From Caulobacteraceae bacterium (GTDB taxonomy: Bacteria > Pseudomonadota > Alphaproteobacteria > Caulobacterales > Caulobacteraceae): a stretch of 62,826 nt of DNA. Both the position numbers and the translations under genes were made by a program. Location of the stretch: positions 1-62,826 of the forward strand of contig CANJXI010000010.1 of assembly GCA_947478785.1 (NCBI GenBank), given 5' to 3'. The notes under the pieces are model-generated. The model saw only the letters and a program-made list of their open reading frames with translations, searched no databases and was not told the DNA's origin. Shown here in pieces: positions 26,135 to 34,107 of the stretch (its first letter is position 1; every line of letters begins with the position of its first letter).

Positions 26135-27073
26135 ATGGCGGCCCCCCGGCTTTTCGAACGCCTGCGGGCCATGGATTGGGATCCGATCCACTGGCTGCGG
26201 CTGTCTGCGCGGACCCTTGGCAAGGCGCTGACCCGTCTCTGGGGCCGTGATGTCATGCTCTATGTGGGCGGCGTCTCGTTTTTCAGCATGCTGGCGATCT
26301 TTCCGGCCCTGGCGATCCTGATCGCGGGCTACAGCCTCCTGTCCGATCCGGGCCAGGCGGCGACGGAGGCCGAGAGCCTGTCGGTGCTGATCCCGGTGGG
26401 CGCCCGCGACATCTTCCAGCAGGAGCTGATCCGCCTGGCGCACGCTCCGCATGTGGCGATGTCGACCCAGAGCGCGTTCGCCCTGCTGATCGGCGTCTAC
26501 GCCGCCCATCGTGGCTTCAAGGCCATGCTGGCCGGCCTCTCCTTCATCCACGAGGAGGAGAATCAGCGTGGCTTCTTCGCCTTCAACCTGATGGCGCTGT
26601 TCGTCCTCATCGCCACCCTGGTGATGATGGTGGCGGTATCGGCGATCTTCTTCGGCCTGCGGATCATGGGCTCGGCCTTCGACTTGCGCCCGTTGCGCGG
26701 GGTCTCCTGGCTGCTCAGCGAATGGACCTGGGCCAGCCTGGGCATGACGGCTGGCATGAGCCTGATCTACCGCTGGGCCATGTCGCGCCAGCCGGTGGAT
26801 TGGCGAGCCTCCATGCTGGGCGGGGCCAGCGCGGCCATGCTCTGCCTGTTCGCCTCCTGGGCCACCGGCCTCTATGTCACCCAGCTCGCCAACCTGGGCG
26901 CCACCTACGGCTCGATTGCGACCGTCGTGGTGTTCCTGATCTGGCTGTCGTGGAACGTGAACGCGATCTTCTTCGGCGGTGCGCTCGCCACCGAGGTTGA
27001 ACTGGTGATCGACGCCAACGCCAGGCCGCAGCTGCTCACCGATCAGTCCGGGGCTTCGCCACCAGGAAGCTGA
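26135..27073 (+). CDS. YihY/BrkB family inner membrane protein
   Basis: 312 residues if started at 26135; alternative starts at 26012 and 26171 exist and none has a clear ribosome binding site. Six hydrophobic segments span about 35-290, with the family motif MLYVGGVSFFSMLAIFPALA near the first and the conserved GATYGSIATVVVFLIWLSWNVNAIFFGGAL before the last. The function of the YihY/BrkB family is unsettled despite older names (ribonuclease BN, serum resistance). Its last 38 bp overlap the tusA-like gene on the other strand. A second member is encoded at 29747-30772. Confidence 0.85.
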   Translation: MAAPRLFERLRAMDWDPIHWLRLSARTLGKALTRLWGRDVMLYVGGVSFFSMLAIFPALAILIAGYSLLSDPGQAATEAESLSVLIPVGARDIFQQELIRLAHAPHVAMSTQSAFALLIGVYAAHRGFKAMLAGLSFIHEEENQRGFFAFNLMALFVLIATLVMMVAVSAIFFGLRIMGSAFDLRPLRGVSWLLSEWTWASLGMTAGMSLIYRWAMSRQPVDWRASMLGGASAAMLCLFASWATGLYVTQLANLGATYGSIATVVVFLIWLSWNVNAIFFGGALATEVELVIDANARPQLLTDQSGASPPGS

Positions 27074-27275
27074 AGACTCCATCAGTCTCGTCGCGTTCGA
27101 CGATCTCCGCCCCGATCTGGGCGGCGAAGTGGGGAACGTCGATGCGGGCCATGGGATCGTCGGCGCGCAGCCGCACGCGGGCCCCGGCCGGCGCGGCCTC
27201 CAGCGCCCGACGCAGGCGCAAGGTCGGCACCGGGCAATGGTGGCCGCGGGCGTCGACGACGATCTCCTCGGCCAT
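27036..27275 (-). CDS. TusA-like sulfurtransferase (SirA/UPF0033)
   Basis: 79 residues. The CPxP motif lies in DARGHHCPVPTLRLRRAL (Cys near residue 14), the persulfide-carrying cysteine of the TusA family, followed by the usual DDPMARIDVPHFA segment. It probably accepts and passes on sulfane sulfur in the cytoplasm. It begins 2 bp after the UPF0104 membrane protein gene ends, and TusA-like genes are often joined to membrane transporters. Its 3' end runs 38 bp into the convergent YihY gene. Confidence 0.85.
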   Translation of the reverse strand: MAEEIVVDARGHHCPVPTLRLRRALEAAPAGARVRLRADDPMARIDVPHFAAQIGAEIVERDETDGVFSFLVAKPRTDR

Positions 27276-27277
27276 GG

Positions 27278-28288
27278 CTAGCGTTTCCTGGACCCAAGCA
27301 AGGTGTCGCCGGCGAGCGCCAGGGCGGCGATCAGCAGCGGCAGGAGATAGTAGCTCAATCGATATCCCAGGAACGCCGCGGCCAGGGCTGCGGGCTCCAG
27401 GTTCGGCAGCAGGGTCGCGAGCGCGCTTTCGAAGACGCCGGCGCCGCCCGGGACGCTGGACGCCAGGCCCGCGACGCAGGCCACCGCATAGGCGCCCACG
27501 AAACTCGGATAGCCGATGACGCCGGGTGGCAGCAGGATCCAGATGATCGCCGCCGCCACGCCGTTGTCGACGACCCCGATGACCAGCTGGGCCATGGCGT
27601 CGCCGGCGCTGGGCAGCACCAGGCTGCGGCCGAACGCGCTGATCGGCCGCCGCCGCAATCCGCAGACGGCGACGTAGCCAAGCGCGGCGGTCACCAGCCC
27701 GCTGCCCAGCACGCGGGCGAAGACCACCGGGATCGCGGTCGCCGCGAGGTCCGCCGATGTCGCCAGCAGCAGTCCGCTGCCCGAAAGCGCCGCCAGTCCC
27801 ACCGCGAAGGACAGGCCGGAGAACAGGGTCGTGGCCGCCACCTGGCTCAGGCGCACGCCGTAGCGGTCGTAGAACCGGGCGCGGATGGCGCCGGAGACCA
27901 GCAGGTTCGCGCCGATCGAATGGGCGATGGCGTTGGCCAGGAAGGAGACCGCGATCACCGGTCCCCAGGGTATGCGCGCGCCGGTCCAGCGCAGGCCGAC
28001 TCCTTCGACGACGCCCATCAGGGTGAAGCTGACGACGAACAGCGCCAGCGATCCCAGGATCGCCCCGTGGCCCCAGCCGGCCATGGCGGCGGCCACCGCC
28101 GCGAAGCTCAGGTTGTGGAATTCGCGCCACAGCACCCAGACGGCCGCCACAAGCAGCACCGGCGGAACCACGGCCAGGGCCCGGCGGCCGACCAGCGCCA
28201 AGCGGTGGCGGCTATCGGGCAAGGCGCTGGCCAGCGCCGCCTCGATGGGCTTCGCATCGAGCGGCGTGGTGTCTTTGTCGGTCAGCAC
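27278..28288 (-). CDS. UPF0104 / lysylphosphatidylglycerol synthase-like membrane protein
   Basis: 336 residues from a GTG at 28288; the longer frame from 28432 would overlap the divergent promoter region, and no strong ribosome binding site decides the start. About eight hydrophobic segments and the motifs ANAIAHSIGANLLVSGAIRARFYDRYG and SSVPGGAGVFESALATLLP are typical of the LPG-synthase transmembrane family. The soluble synthase domain is absent, so this is not an aminoacyl-phospholipid synthase by itself. The substrate is unknown. The gene is followed by the tusA-like gene at 2 bp, a likely two-gene operon. Confidence 0.8.
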   Translation of the reverse strand: MLTDKDTTPLDAKPIEAALASALPDSRHRLALVGRRALAVVPPVLLVAAVWVLWREFHNLSFAAVAAAMAGWGHGAILGSLALFVVSFTLMGVVEGVGLRWTGARIPWGPVIAVSFLANAIAHSIGANLLVSGAIRARFYDRYGVRLSQVAATTLFSGLSFAVGLAALSGSGLLLATSADLAATAIPVVFARVLGSGLVTAALGYVAVCGLRRRPISAFGRSLVLPSAGDAMAQLVIGVVDNGVAAAIIWILLPPGVIGYPSFVGAYAVACVAGLASSVPGGAGVFESALATLLPNLEPAALAAAFLGYRLSYYLLPLLIAALALAGDTLLGSRKR

Positions 28289-28369
28289 GGTGGGGTCAGG
28301 TCTTGGTTGAGGTCGCGGCCTTCCGATGGGCCCGCGGCGGGTTTGTGGCCCGTCGCCCGCCCTGTCAAC

Positions 28370-28394
28370 GGAACCGAAGTCCACGGCGCAGGTT
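28370..28394 (+). promoter_or_regulatory. Candidate EcfG (sigma-T) general stress promoter
   Basis: GGAAC at 28370-28374, a 16-bp spacer and GGTT at 28391-28394 match the alphaproteobacterial general stress consensus (GGAAC, 16-17 bp, CGTT) apart from one base. It lies 36 bp upstream of the BON-domain gene start. A weaker look-alike (GCAAC, 17 bp, GGTT) precedes the small gene at 29449. Confidence 0.45.
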
Positions 28395-28430
28395 CTTCGA
28401 TCACAGCGAAATATATCCAGGAGAGGCGAC

Positions 28431-29030
28431 ATGCCCCGTGAACTGAGGCCCGATCCGGACGCCGACCGGCGTCCGCGCGACCGCGACGACCTGGGCCAGG
28501 CCGACTATTCCACCGACTACCGCTACGATCCGCGCCGCCGCGCCGGCTACCGGGTCGAGGACGACGCCCGCCCGGCCGGCGAGGACTACGGCCAGGCCGA
28601 CTATTCCACCGACTGGGCCTTTTCCCCGGAACGCGGGCCCTATCGGCGCCGGGCGGAAGACGACCGGGCCTACGGCCGCGGGATGGACGCTGGAGACTAT
28701 CGCGCGGCCGGGGCTCAGCCCCGCTCGTGGACCGAGCGCGCGGGCGAGTTCTTCGCCGGCGGGGCGCCGCGCGCCGCGCGCCCGGAGCCGCGGCGCCGGG
28801 GGCCCTCCGACCGGGTGCTCTGGGCGGTGATCGTCGAGCGGCTGGAAGACGAGCGCCGCCTCGATCTGCGCGATGTGGAGGTGATCGTCGACAACGCCGA
28901 GGTCACCCTGAACGGCACGGTCCGCCGCAAGGAGGACAAGCGCCGGATCGAGGACGTCGCCGACATTGACGGCGTGCGCCACGTGCAGAACAACCTGCGG
29001 GTCCGCGACCACGGCCACTGGGGTTTCTAG
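28431..29030 (+). CDS. BON-domain protein with N-terminal GQADYSTD repeats
   Basis: 199 residues. The first 130 residues are low complexity, rich in Arg, Asp and Tyr, with the octapeptide GQADYSTD twice (about residues 22-29 and 51-58). A BON domain follows (about 125-195, with VEVIVDNAEVTLNGTVRRKEDKRRIEDVADIDGVRHVQNNLRV). BON domains are thought to bind phospholipid or other membrane components and occur in osmotic-stress proteins. There is no signal peptide. CAGGAGAGG precedes the start, and an EcfG-like promoter lies upstream. Other small stress-type genes follow on the same strand. Confidence 0.8.
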   Translation: MPRELRPDPDADRRPRDRDDLGQADYSTDYRYDPRRRAGYRVEDDARPAGEDYGQADYSTDWAFSPERGPYRRRAEDDRAYGRGMDAGDYRAAGAQPRSWTERAGEFFAGGAPRAARPEPRRRGPSDRVLWAVIVERLEDERRLDLRDVEVIVDNAEVTLNGTVRRKEDKRRIEDVADIDGVRHVQNNLRVRDHGHWGF

Positions 29031-29075
29031 AGCCCGTAGGCGCGGTTCAACCGGCAACACACCGCACAGGCGACC

Positions 29076-29387
29076 ATGGGCAAGCCGATCACAGTGACCA
29101 TTCCCCACCAGCTCGGCCGCGCCGAGGCGCGCCGGCGGATCGAGCAGGGCTTCGGCGATTTCTCGCGCCACCTGGGCGGCACGGCCGGGGCCTTCAGCAA
29201 GGCCTGGTCCGGTGATCGGCTGGATTTTTCCCTGCAGGCCATGGGGCAGGCGATCACCGGCGTGATCGACGTGGCCGAGGACGCCGTGAAGGTCGACCTC
29301 ATCCTGCCAGGGTTCCTGGCCATGATCGCGGGCAAGGTGAAGGGGACCCTGCAGAAGGAAGGCCAGCTGCTTCTGGAAAAGAAATAG
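29076..29387 (+). CDS. Polyhydroxyalkanoic acid system family protein
   Basis: 103 residues. The start PITVTIPHQLGRAEARRRIEQGFGDF and the end GFLAMIAGKVKGTLQKEGQLLLEKK match the small PHA-system (PHA_gran_rgn) family often found near polyhydroxyalkanoate genes. Its role at granules is not established, and no other PHA genes are in this window. It may be cotranscribed with the BON gene 45 bp upstream. Confidence 0.75.
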   Translation: MGKPITVTIPHQLGRAEARRRIEQGFGDFSRHLGGTAGAFSKAWSGDRLDFSLQAMGQAITGVIDVAEDAVKVDLILPGFLAMIAGKVKGTLQKEGQLLLEKK

Positions 29388-29448
29388 CGGGCAACCTAAG
29401 CGTCGCCTCAGGGGTTTATCTGGCGAGATTAGAGGTCAGGAGCCAACC

Positions 29449-29730
29449 ATGCCCCACAAGCAGACAGAAGCCGAAGCGGAGCGCTCGTTCAGCCATGGCT
29501 CAAGCGGGTCGACCGCCGACATGGCGGTGGAGAGCAAGCCAAAGCCGGAGGACCGCCACATCGACGTGCCGCACGCCCGCCAGGTGGAGCCGCTGAAGGA
29601 AGACGAGAAGCACGACCACATGGCCGAACAGGAGGCCGCCTCGGAAGACCGTCAGGAGGCCCTGCTCGACGAGGCCCTGGAGGAGACTTTCCCCGGGTCG
29701 GACCCGATCAGCCCCAAGCACATCACCTGA
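29449..29730 (+). CDS. Small hydrophilic protein with C-terminal ETFPGSDPISP motif
   Basis: 93 residues, very hydrophilic, mostly Glu, Asp, Lys and His, probably disordered. The end LLDEALEETFPGSDPISPKHIT recalls a short motif (ETFPxSDP) I associate with many small alphaproteobacterial proteins of unknown function. AGGAG precedes the ATG. The preceding 60 bp have a weak EcfG-like pattern. Context suggests a stress-induced protein. Confidence 0.65.
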   Translation: MPHKQTEAEAERSFSHGSSGSTADMAVESKPKPEDRHIDVPHARQVEPLKEDEKHDHMAEQEAASEDRQEALLDEALEETFPGSDPISPKHIT

Positions 29731-29740
29731 ACAAGACGCT

Positions 29741-29755
29741 CCGGCCTCAGGCCGG
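29741..29755. terminator. Possible bidirectional hairpin between convergent genes
   Basis: CCGGCC and GGCCGG flank a TCA loop at 29741-29755. The loop is the stop codon of the YihY gene on the minus strand, and the small gene on the plus strand ended 11 bp earlier. No T-run follows on either side, so termination is uncertain. Confidence 0.3.
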
Positions 29756-30772
29756 GCCGGCCATCGCGGCGCGCCGGAGCTTCTGAGGCTTCGGCGCGCT
29801 TTTTTGTGCCCCGCCCTCCGCCTGACGCTCGATCTCCGAATTCAGCTCCGCGCCGGCCAGCACAACCATGCTGGAAAGCCAGCTCCAGATCATGAACCCG
29901 ATCACCGCGCCCAGCGGCCCATAGGTCCGGTCATAGTGCGCGAAGCGGCCGACGTAGGACGAGAACACCACCGAGACCACGATCCACAGGACCAGCGTGG
30001 ACACGCTGCCCCAGGTGATCCAGCGCCAGCGCGCCGGCTCGCGGCTCGGTCCGTAGCAATAGAGCAGGGTCAGGCCCAGCCAGAGGACCGCCAGCAGGGC
30101 AGTCGTGCTGACCAGCCGGAAGGTCATGGCGGCGCGGGGTCCCGCGAAGGTCTCTATCGCCGGCGCCGCGGCCAGCACGCCCACGCCCAGGATGATGAAG
30201 GCAAGGAATCCGACGGCGAAGGCCAGCGACACCAGGGTCTTCAGGAACCAGTTGCGCGCCTCGGTCTCCTCGTAGGCGATGTTCAGCCCGGTCATCAGGG
30301 CGTTGACCGCTCCGTTGGCGCTCCAGATCGAGGTGGCCAGGCTGACGGCGAAGGCCACGGAGAGCCCGCCGGTCTTGGCGGAGGCCAGCCGGATCATCTG
30401 GTCGCCGATGAATTTAAGCGCGTCGGCTGGCAGCATGAACGCCAGCAGCCGCAGGTGCTGCTGGGCCTCGCGCACGTCGGCGAACAGGCCGTAGAGGGCC
30501 ACGAACGCCCCTAGGGCCGGGAACAGCGCCAGCAGGGTGTAGAAGGTGATGCCCGCCGCGATCAGCGGCGCCTGGTCGGCGTTGAACTCGGTGACGGTGC
30601 GCTTGAGGATGTCCTTCCATCCGCGCGCCGGAATCTCTGCGGGCGAGGCCGCGCCACGGCCACGGCCGGGTTCCGCTTTCCCTGCCGGGCCCCGCAGCAT
30701 GGCGACGCCCGCCGCCGCCAGCATGATCGCGGGCGCCAGGCCCCACGCCGCCTCACGCAGTTTTCGACTCAT
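29747..30772 (-). CDS. YihY/BrkB family inner membrane protein (second copy)
   Basis: 341 residues. An N-terminal hydrophobic segment (about 8-26) and a Gly/Arg/Pro-rich stretch precede a six-segment YihY core with ADQAPLIAAGITFYTLLALFPALGA, GLNIAYEETEARNW, and YDRTYGPLGAVIGFMIWSWLSSMVVLAGAELNSEIE. It is more diverged at the N-terminus than the member at 26135. GAGG precedes the ATG at 30772. The role of the family is unsettled. Confidence 0.87.
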   Translation of the reverse strand: MSRKLREAAWGLAPAIMLAAAGVAMLRGPAGKAEPGRGRGAASPAEIPARGWKDILKRTVTEFNADQAPLIAAGITFYTLLALFPALGAFVALYGLFADVREAQQHLRLLAFMLPADALKFIGDQMIRLASAKTGGLSVAFAVSLATSIWSANGAVNALMTGLNIAYEETEARNWFLKTLVSLAFAVGFLAFIILGVGVLAAAPAIETFAGPRAAMTFRLVSTTALLAVLWLGLTLLYCYGPSREPARWRWITWGSVSTLVLWIVVSVVFSSYVGRFAHYDRTYGPLGAVIGFMIWSWLSSMVVLAGAELNSEIERQAEGGAQKSAPKPQKLRRAAMAGPA

Positions 30773-30825
30773 CGGCCAGCCTCGCCTGTTCCGCCCCCGC
30801 AATGCGCCGGCCAAGCTCTGGGTTC

Positions 30826-32712
30826 CTAGGCGTCGGTGCGCAGGGCCTCGTAGGCCTCCTGGGCCTCCAGCCATTCCTGTTCGGCGGCGTTGACGGCGGC
30901 CTGGGCGGCGTCGCGCTTGCGGCCGAGACCCGCCGCCTGGGCGGGATCGCGGGCGAAGATCGTGGGGTCGACCAGCTTGCCGTCGATCTCCGTGAGCGCC
31001 TTCGTGGCGCGGGCGAGGGCAGCCTCGGCGGCCTCGGCCCGCCGTCGCGCCGAGCCAGTCGGCACCTTGGCGCGCGGCGCGGGTGGGGGAGGTGGCGCGG
31101 CCTTCGCCGATTCTTCCGCCTTCACCTGGGTGGGTGCGCGGGAGGCGACGCGCGCTTTGTCCAGCACGAAGCGGGCGTAGTCTTCCATGTCGCCGTCGAA
31201 GGGCTCGATCTTGCCGTCGGCGGCCAGCCATAGGCGGTCGGCCACCAGCTCCATCAGCGAGCGGTCGTGGGTGATCAGGATGACCGCGCCGTCGTACTCG
31301 TTGAGCGCGTCCAGCAGGGCCCTGCGGCTGTCGATGTCGAGGTGATTGGTCGGCTCGTCCAGGATCAGCAGGTGCGGGGCTTCCATCGCCACCATGTTGA
31401 GCAGCAGCCGCGCCCGCTCGCCGCCCGAGAGGTTGGCGACCGTGGTGTCGACCTTCTCGTAGCTCATGCCGAACTGCGCCAGCCGCGAGCGGCGCTGGGA
31501 TTCGCTGGAGCCCGGCATGGCGCGCCGGATGATCTCGAGCGGCGTGTCCGTCGGGTCCATCGCCTCGATCTGGTGTTGGTGGAACCAGCCCACCCGCAGG
31601 CGGTTGCTGCGGTTCATCCGCCCGGCCTCGATGTCGAGCGCGCCGGCCACCAGCTTGGCGAAGGTCGACTTGCCCGCGCCGTTGACGCCCAGGAGGCCGA
31701 TGCGGTCGTCGATATCGAGCCGCAGGTTCATCTTCCGCAGGATCGGCGCCCCGCCATAGCCCACGTCGGCTTCTTCCAACCGCAGCAGCGGCGGCGGCAG
31801 CGGCCGCTCCGGCGACGGCAACAGGAAGGGCGCGACCCGATCCTCGATGACGTTGGAGACCGGCGGCAGCTTGGCGATCATCTTCAGGCGCGACTGGGCC
31901 TGGGTCGCCTTCGAGGCCTTGGCGCCGAAGCGGTCGACGAACGACTGCATGTGGGCGCGCTTGGCCTCGATCTTGGTCCGCATCGCCTCCTGTAGGCGCA
32001 GCTTCTCGGTCACCTGGCGCTCGAAGCTGTCGTAGCCGCCGGTGTAGAGGTCGAGCTTGCCGTCCTTCAGGTGCAGGATGTGGTCCATCGAGTTGTCGAG
32101 CAGTTCGCGGTCGTGGCTGATGACCATCACCGTGTGCGGGTATTTCTGCAGCCGGGCCTCCAGCCACAGCGCGCCTTCCAGGTCGAGGTAGTTGGTGGGC
32201 TCGTCCAGCAGCAGCATGTCCGGCTCGGCGAACAGCGCCGCGGCCAGCGCCACGCGCATCCGCCAGCCGCCGGAGAACTCCGACATCGGTCGCGAAAGGT
32301 CGGCGTTGGTGAAACCGAGGCCGGCCAGGATTTCGGCGGCGCGGCTGGGCGCCCGGTCGGCGTCGATCTCGATCAGCCGGGTGTAGATGTCCCCCAGGTC
32401 TTCCGGCTCGGCGGTCTCCAGGCTGTCCAGCAGCGTGGCCCGCTCAACGTCGGCGGCCAGCACGGTGTCCAGCAGCGCCACCGGCGTCGCCGGGTGCTCC
32501 TGGTCGACCGATCCGATGCGGGCCGCGCGCGGCAGGCCGATTTCGCCCGAGCCCAGCACGAGCTGGCCGAGGATCAGCTTGAAGAGGGTCGATTTGCCGA
32601 CGCCGTTGCGGCCGACGAGGCCGACCTTGGCGTCCTTGGGCAGGCTGATGGTCGCTTGGTCGAAGAACCGGCGCCCCCAGGCGTCGAACACGAGGTCTTT
32701 GATCTGGAGCAT
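30826..32712 (-). CDS. ABC-F family ATP-binding protein (YheS/Uup-like)
   Basis: 628 residues with two ABC domains and no membrane segment. The first has GRNGVGKST, FSGGWRMR and LLLDEPTNYLD; the second has GVNGAGKST, LSGGERAR and LILDEPTNHLD. A linker with charged helices (about 235-275) joins them, and the last 80 residues form an Ala/Glu/Lys-rich coiled coil. ABC-F proteins act on the ribosome as translation factors. The C-terminal extension favours the YheS group. A Pro/Ala-rich spacer (PPPPPAPRAK) precedes the coil. Confidence 0.92.
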   Translation of the reverse strand: MLQIKDLVFDAWGRRFFDQATISLPKDAKVGLVGRNGVGKSTLFKLILGQLVLGSGEIGLPRAARIGSVDQEHPATPVALLDTVLAADVERATLLDSLETAEPEDLGDIYTRLIEIDADRAPSRAAEILAGLGFTNADLSRPMSEFSGGWRMRVALAAALFAEPDMLLLDEPTNYLDLEGALWLEARLQKYPHTVMVISHDRELLDNSMDHILHLKDGKLDLYTGGYDSFERQVTEKLRLQEAMRTKIEAKRAHMQSFVDRFGAKASKATQAQSRLKMIAKLPPVSNVIEDRVAPFLLPSPERPLPPPLLRLEEADVGYGGAPILRKMNLRLDIDDRIGLLGVNGAGKSTFAKLVAGALDIEAGRMNRSNRLRVGWFHQHQIEAMDPTDTPLEIIRRAMPGSSESQRRSRLAQFGMSYEKVDTTVANLSGGERARLLLNMVAMEAPHLLILDEPTNHLDIDSRRALLDALNEYDGAVILITHDRSLMELVADRLWLAADGKIEPFDGDMEDYARFVLDKARVASRAPTQVKAEESAKAAPPPPPAPRAKVPTGSARRRAEAAEAALARATKALTEIDGKLVDPTIFARDPAQAAGLGRKRDAAQAAVNAAEQEWLEAQEAYEALRTDA

Positions 32713-32867
32713 GGCGGAAACGACGAATCTCGTGGCGCCGATCGGCGCCGGGCCGGACCTGCGGATGAAGGGTGGGTCAGGGATGAAAGCCGCGCCGCCG
32801 CCTGACGTGGCGCGTCCATAGCAGACCCGGAGGCCGACGGGGAGGCCAGATGTTGCATTGCAGCGCC

Positions 32868-32896
32868 TTGGCGAGGCGGTTCCTGCGCGTTATAGA
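32868..32896 (+). promoter_or_regulatory. Candidate promoter for ndk
   Basis: TTGGCG at 32868-32873 and TATAGA at 32891-32896 are separated by 17 bp and lie 60 bp upstream of the ndk start. The rest of 32713-32955 shows no coding frame. Confidence 0.4.
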
Positions 32897-32955
32897 GCCC
32901 GCCACCTCGCGGTTCGCCCGCGGATCTCCCGCCACCTTGAGACGAAAAACGACCC

Positions 32956-33375
32956 ATGACCGAACGCACCTTCTCGATCATCAAGCCGGACGCTACGCGG
33001 CGCAACCTGACCGGCAAGGTCAATGCGGTGATCGAGGACGCGGGCCTGCGCATCGTGGCCCAGCGGCGCATCCGGATGTCCGACACACAGGCCAAGAAGT
33101 TCTATGAGGTCCACGCGGCCCGCCCGTTCTACGGCGAACTGGTCGAGTTCATGACCTCCGCGCCGGTGGTGGTGCAAGTGCTGGAAGGCGACAACGCGGT
33201 CGCCCGCTACCGGGAAGTCATGGGCGCAACCAACCCCGCCGACGCCGCGGCCGGCACCATCCGCAAGCTCTACGCGGAAAGCGTCGGCGAGAATTCGGTC
33301 CACGGCTCCGACAGCGCGGAGAACGCGGCCCTGGAAATCGCCCAGTTCTTCACGGAGGCCGACATCGTCGGCTGA
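32956..33375 (+). CDS. ndk: Nucleoside diphosphate kinase
   Basis: 139 residues, the normal length. Transfers the gamma-phosphate between nucleoside tri- and diphosphates through a phosphohistidine. The active site is in [17 protein letters not shown] with the catalytic His near residue 117. [27 protein letters not shown] and [17 protein letters not shown] are all conserved. Monocistronic between an opposing ABC-F gene and a small gene. Confidence 0.96.
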   Translation: MTERTFSIIKPDATRRNLTGKVNAVIEDAGLRIVAQRRIRMSDTQAKKFYEVHAARPFYGELVEFMTSAPVVVQVLEGDNAVARYREVMGATNPADAAAGTIRKLYAESVGENSVHGSDSAENAALEIAQFFTEADIVG

Positions 33376-33391
33376 TCTCCCGAACCTACCA

Positions 33392-33419
33392 GCGTCCGCG
33401 CCGTTTTAGGGGCGGACGC
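33392..33419. terminator. Hairpin after ndk
   Basis: GCGTCCGC at 33392-33399 pairs perfectly with GCGGACGC at 33412-33419 around a 12-nt loop. It starts 17 bp after the ndk stop and ends 22 bp before the next start. No T-run follows, so it may act as a weak terminator or an mRNA-stabilising structure. Confidence 0.4.
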
Positions 33420-33441
33420 ACTATCCATTCAGAAAGCGACG

Positions 33442-33792
33442 ATGAGAGAACCCAAGATCGGTGGTTTCACCGAACGGCTGGAAAGCCAGGCCGAGGCCCG
33501 GCGAGCCCTGCTCGAAAAATTCAAGCCCAAGCCGATGGTGCAGGCCGAGGTCTTCGAGACCCGCGCCCAGCGCAAGGCCCGCGAGATCGAGGAGGTCCGC
33601 GCCAAGCGCGCCGCCGAGAAGGAGGCCGCCCGCAAGCGCGCCGAGGACGCCGCCGAGGAGGCCCGCCTGGCGCTGGCCAACAACGAGGAGGCCCAACTCG
33701 AGATGAAGCGGCAGGAGCGCAAGGACCGCAAGGCCCAGGCCAAGGCCGAGGCCCGCGCCAAGCGCGAGGCAAAATCGGCGCAGCGGCGCTAG
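33442..33792 (+). CDS. DUF6481-type charged coiled-coil protein
   Basis: 116 residues, almost entirely charged. After MREPKIGGFTERLESQAEARRALLEKFK, a single long helix rich in Arg, Lys, Glu and Ala runs to the end. This matches small alphaproteobacterial proteins labelled DUF6481. The function is unknown; the strongly basic end suggests nucleic acid or ribosome contact, which is inference. Confidence 0.7.
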   Translation: MREPKIGGFTERLESQAEARRALLEKFKPKPMVQAEVFETRAQRKAREIEEVRAKRAAEKEAARKRAEDAAEEARLALANNEEAQLEMKRQERKDRKAQAKAEARAKREAKSAQRR

Positions 33793-34005
33793 CTATCCGC
33801 CGTCGCCGCCCGAAAGCTTGCGGCTGAGATCGCCGTAGTAGCCCTGTATCAGGAGTTCGACGGGATCGCCGCGCTCCTCGGCTTCGAAGGCCAGGTCCTT
33901 GGCCAGTTGCACGGCGGCTGATCGACTCATGCCGTGCTCCATGGCCTGGCCGTCGCAGAACACCGTCCAGTCGCCATCCTTGAGCGTAACCGCGTATTGG
34001 ACCAT
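33793..34005 (-). CDS. Small DUF2188-like protein
   Basis: 70 residues. VQYAVTLKDGDWTVFCDGQAMEHGMSRSAAVQLAKDLAFEAEERGDPVELLIQ resembles the DUF2188 pattern of a beta-hairpin followed by a helix. No function known. Its stop codon directly abuts that of the convergent DUF6481 gene. The 100 bp upstream hold no other recognisable feature. Confidence 0.65.
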   Translation of the reverse strand: MVQYAVTLKDGDWTVFCDGQAMEHGMSRSAAVQLAKDLAFEAEERGDPVELLIQGYYGDLSRKLSGGDGG

Positions 34006-34107
34006 CGCGCACCGATCCTCGTCTGCAAGCTTCAGCGTGGAATCGGTTCGATAGTTCCCGATCGCGAAAGGATTGTCGTCAGTATCCTGAACGCTTCCGC
34101 GCCCTGA

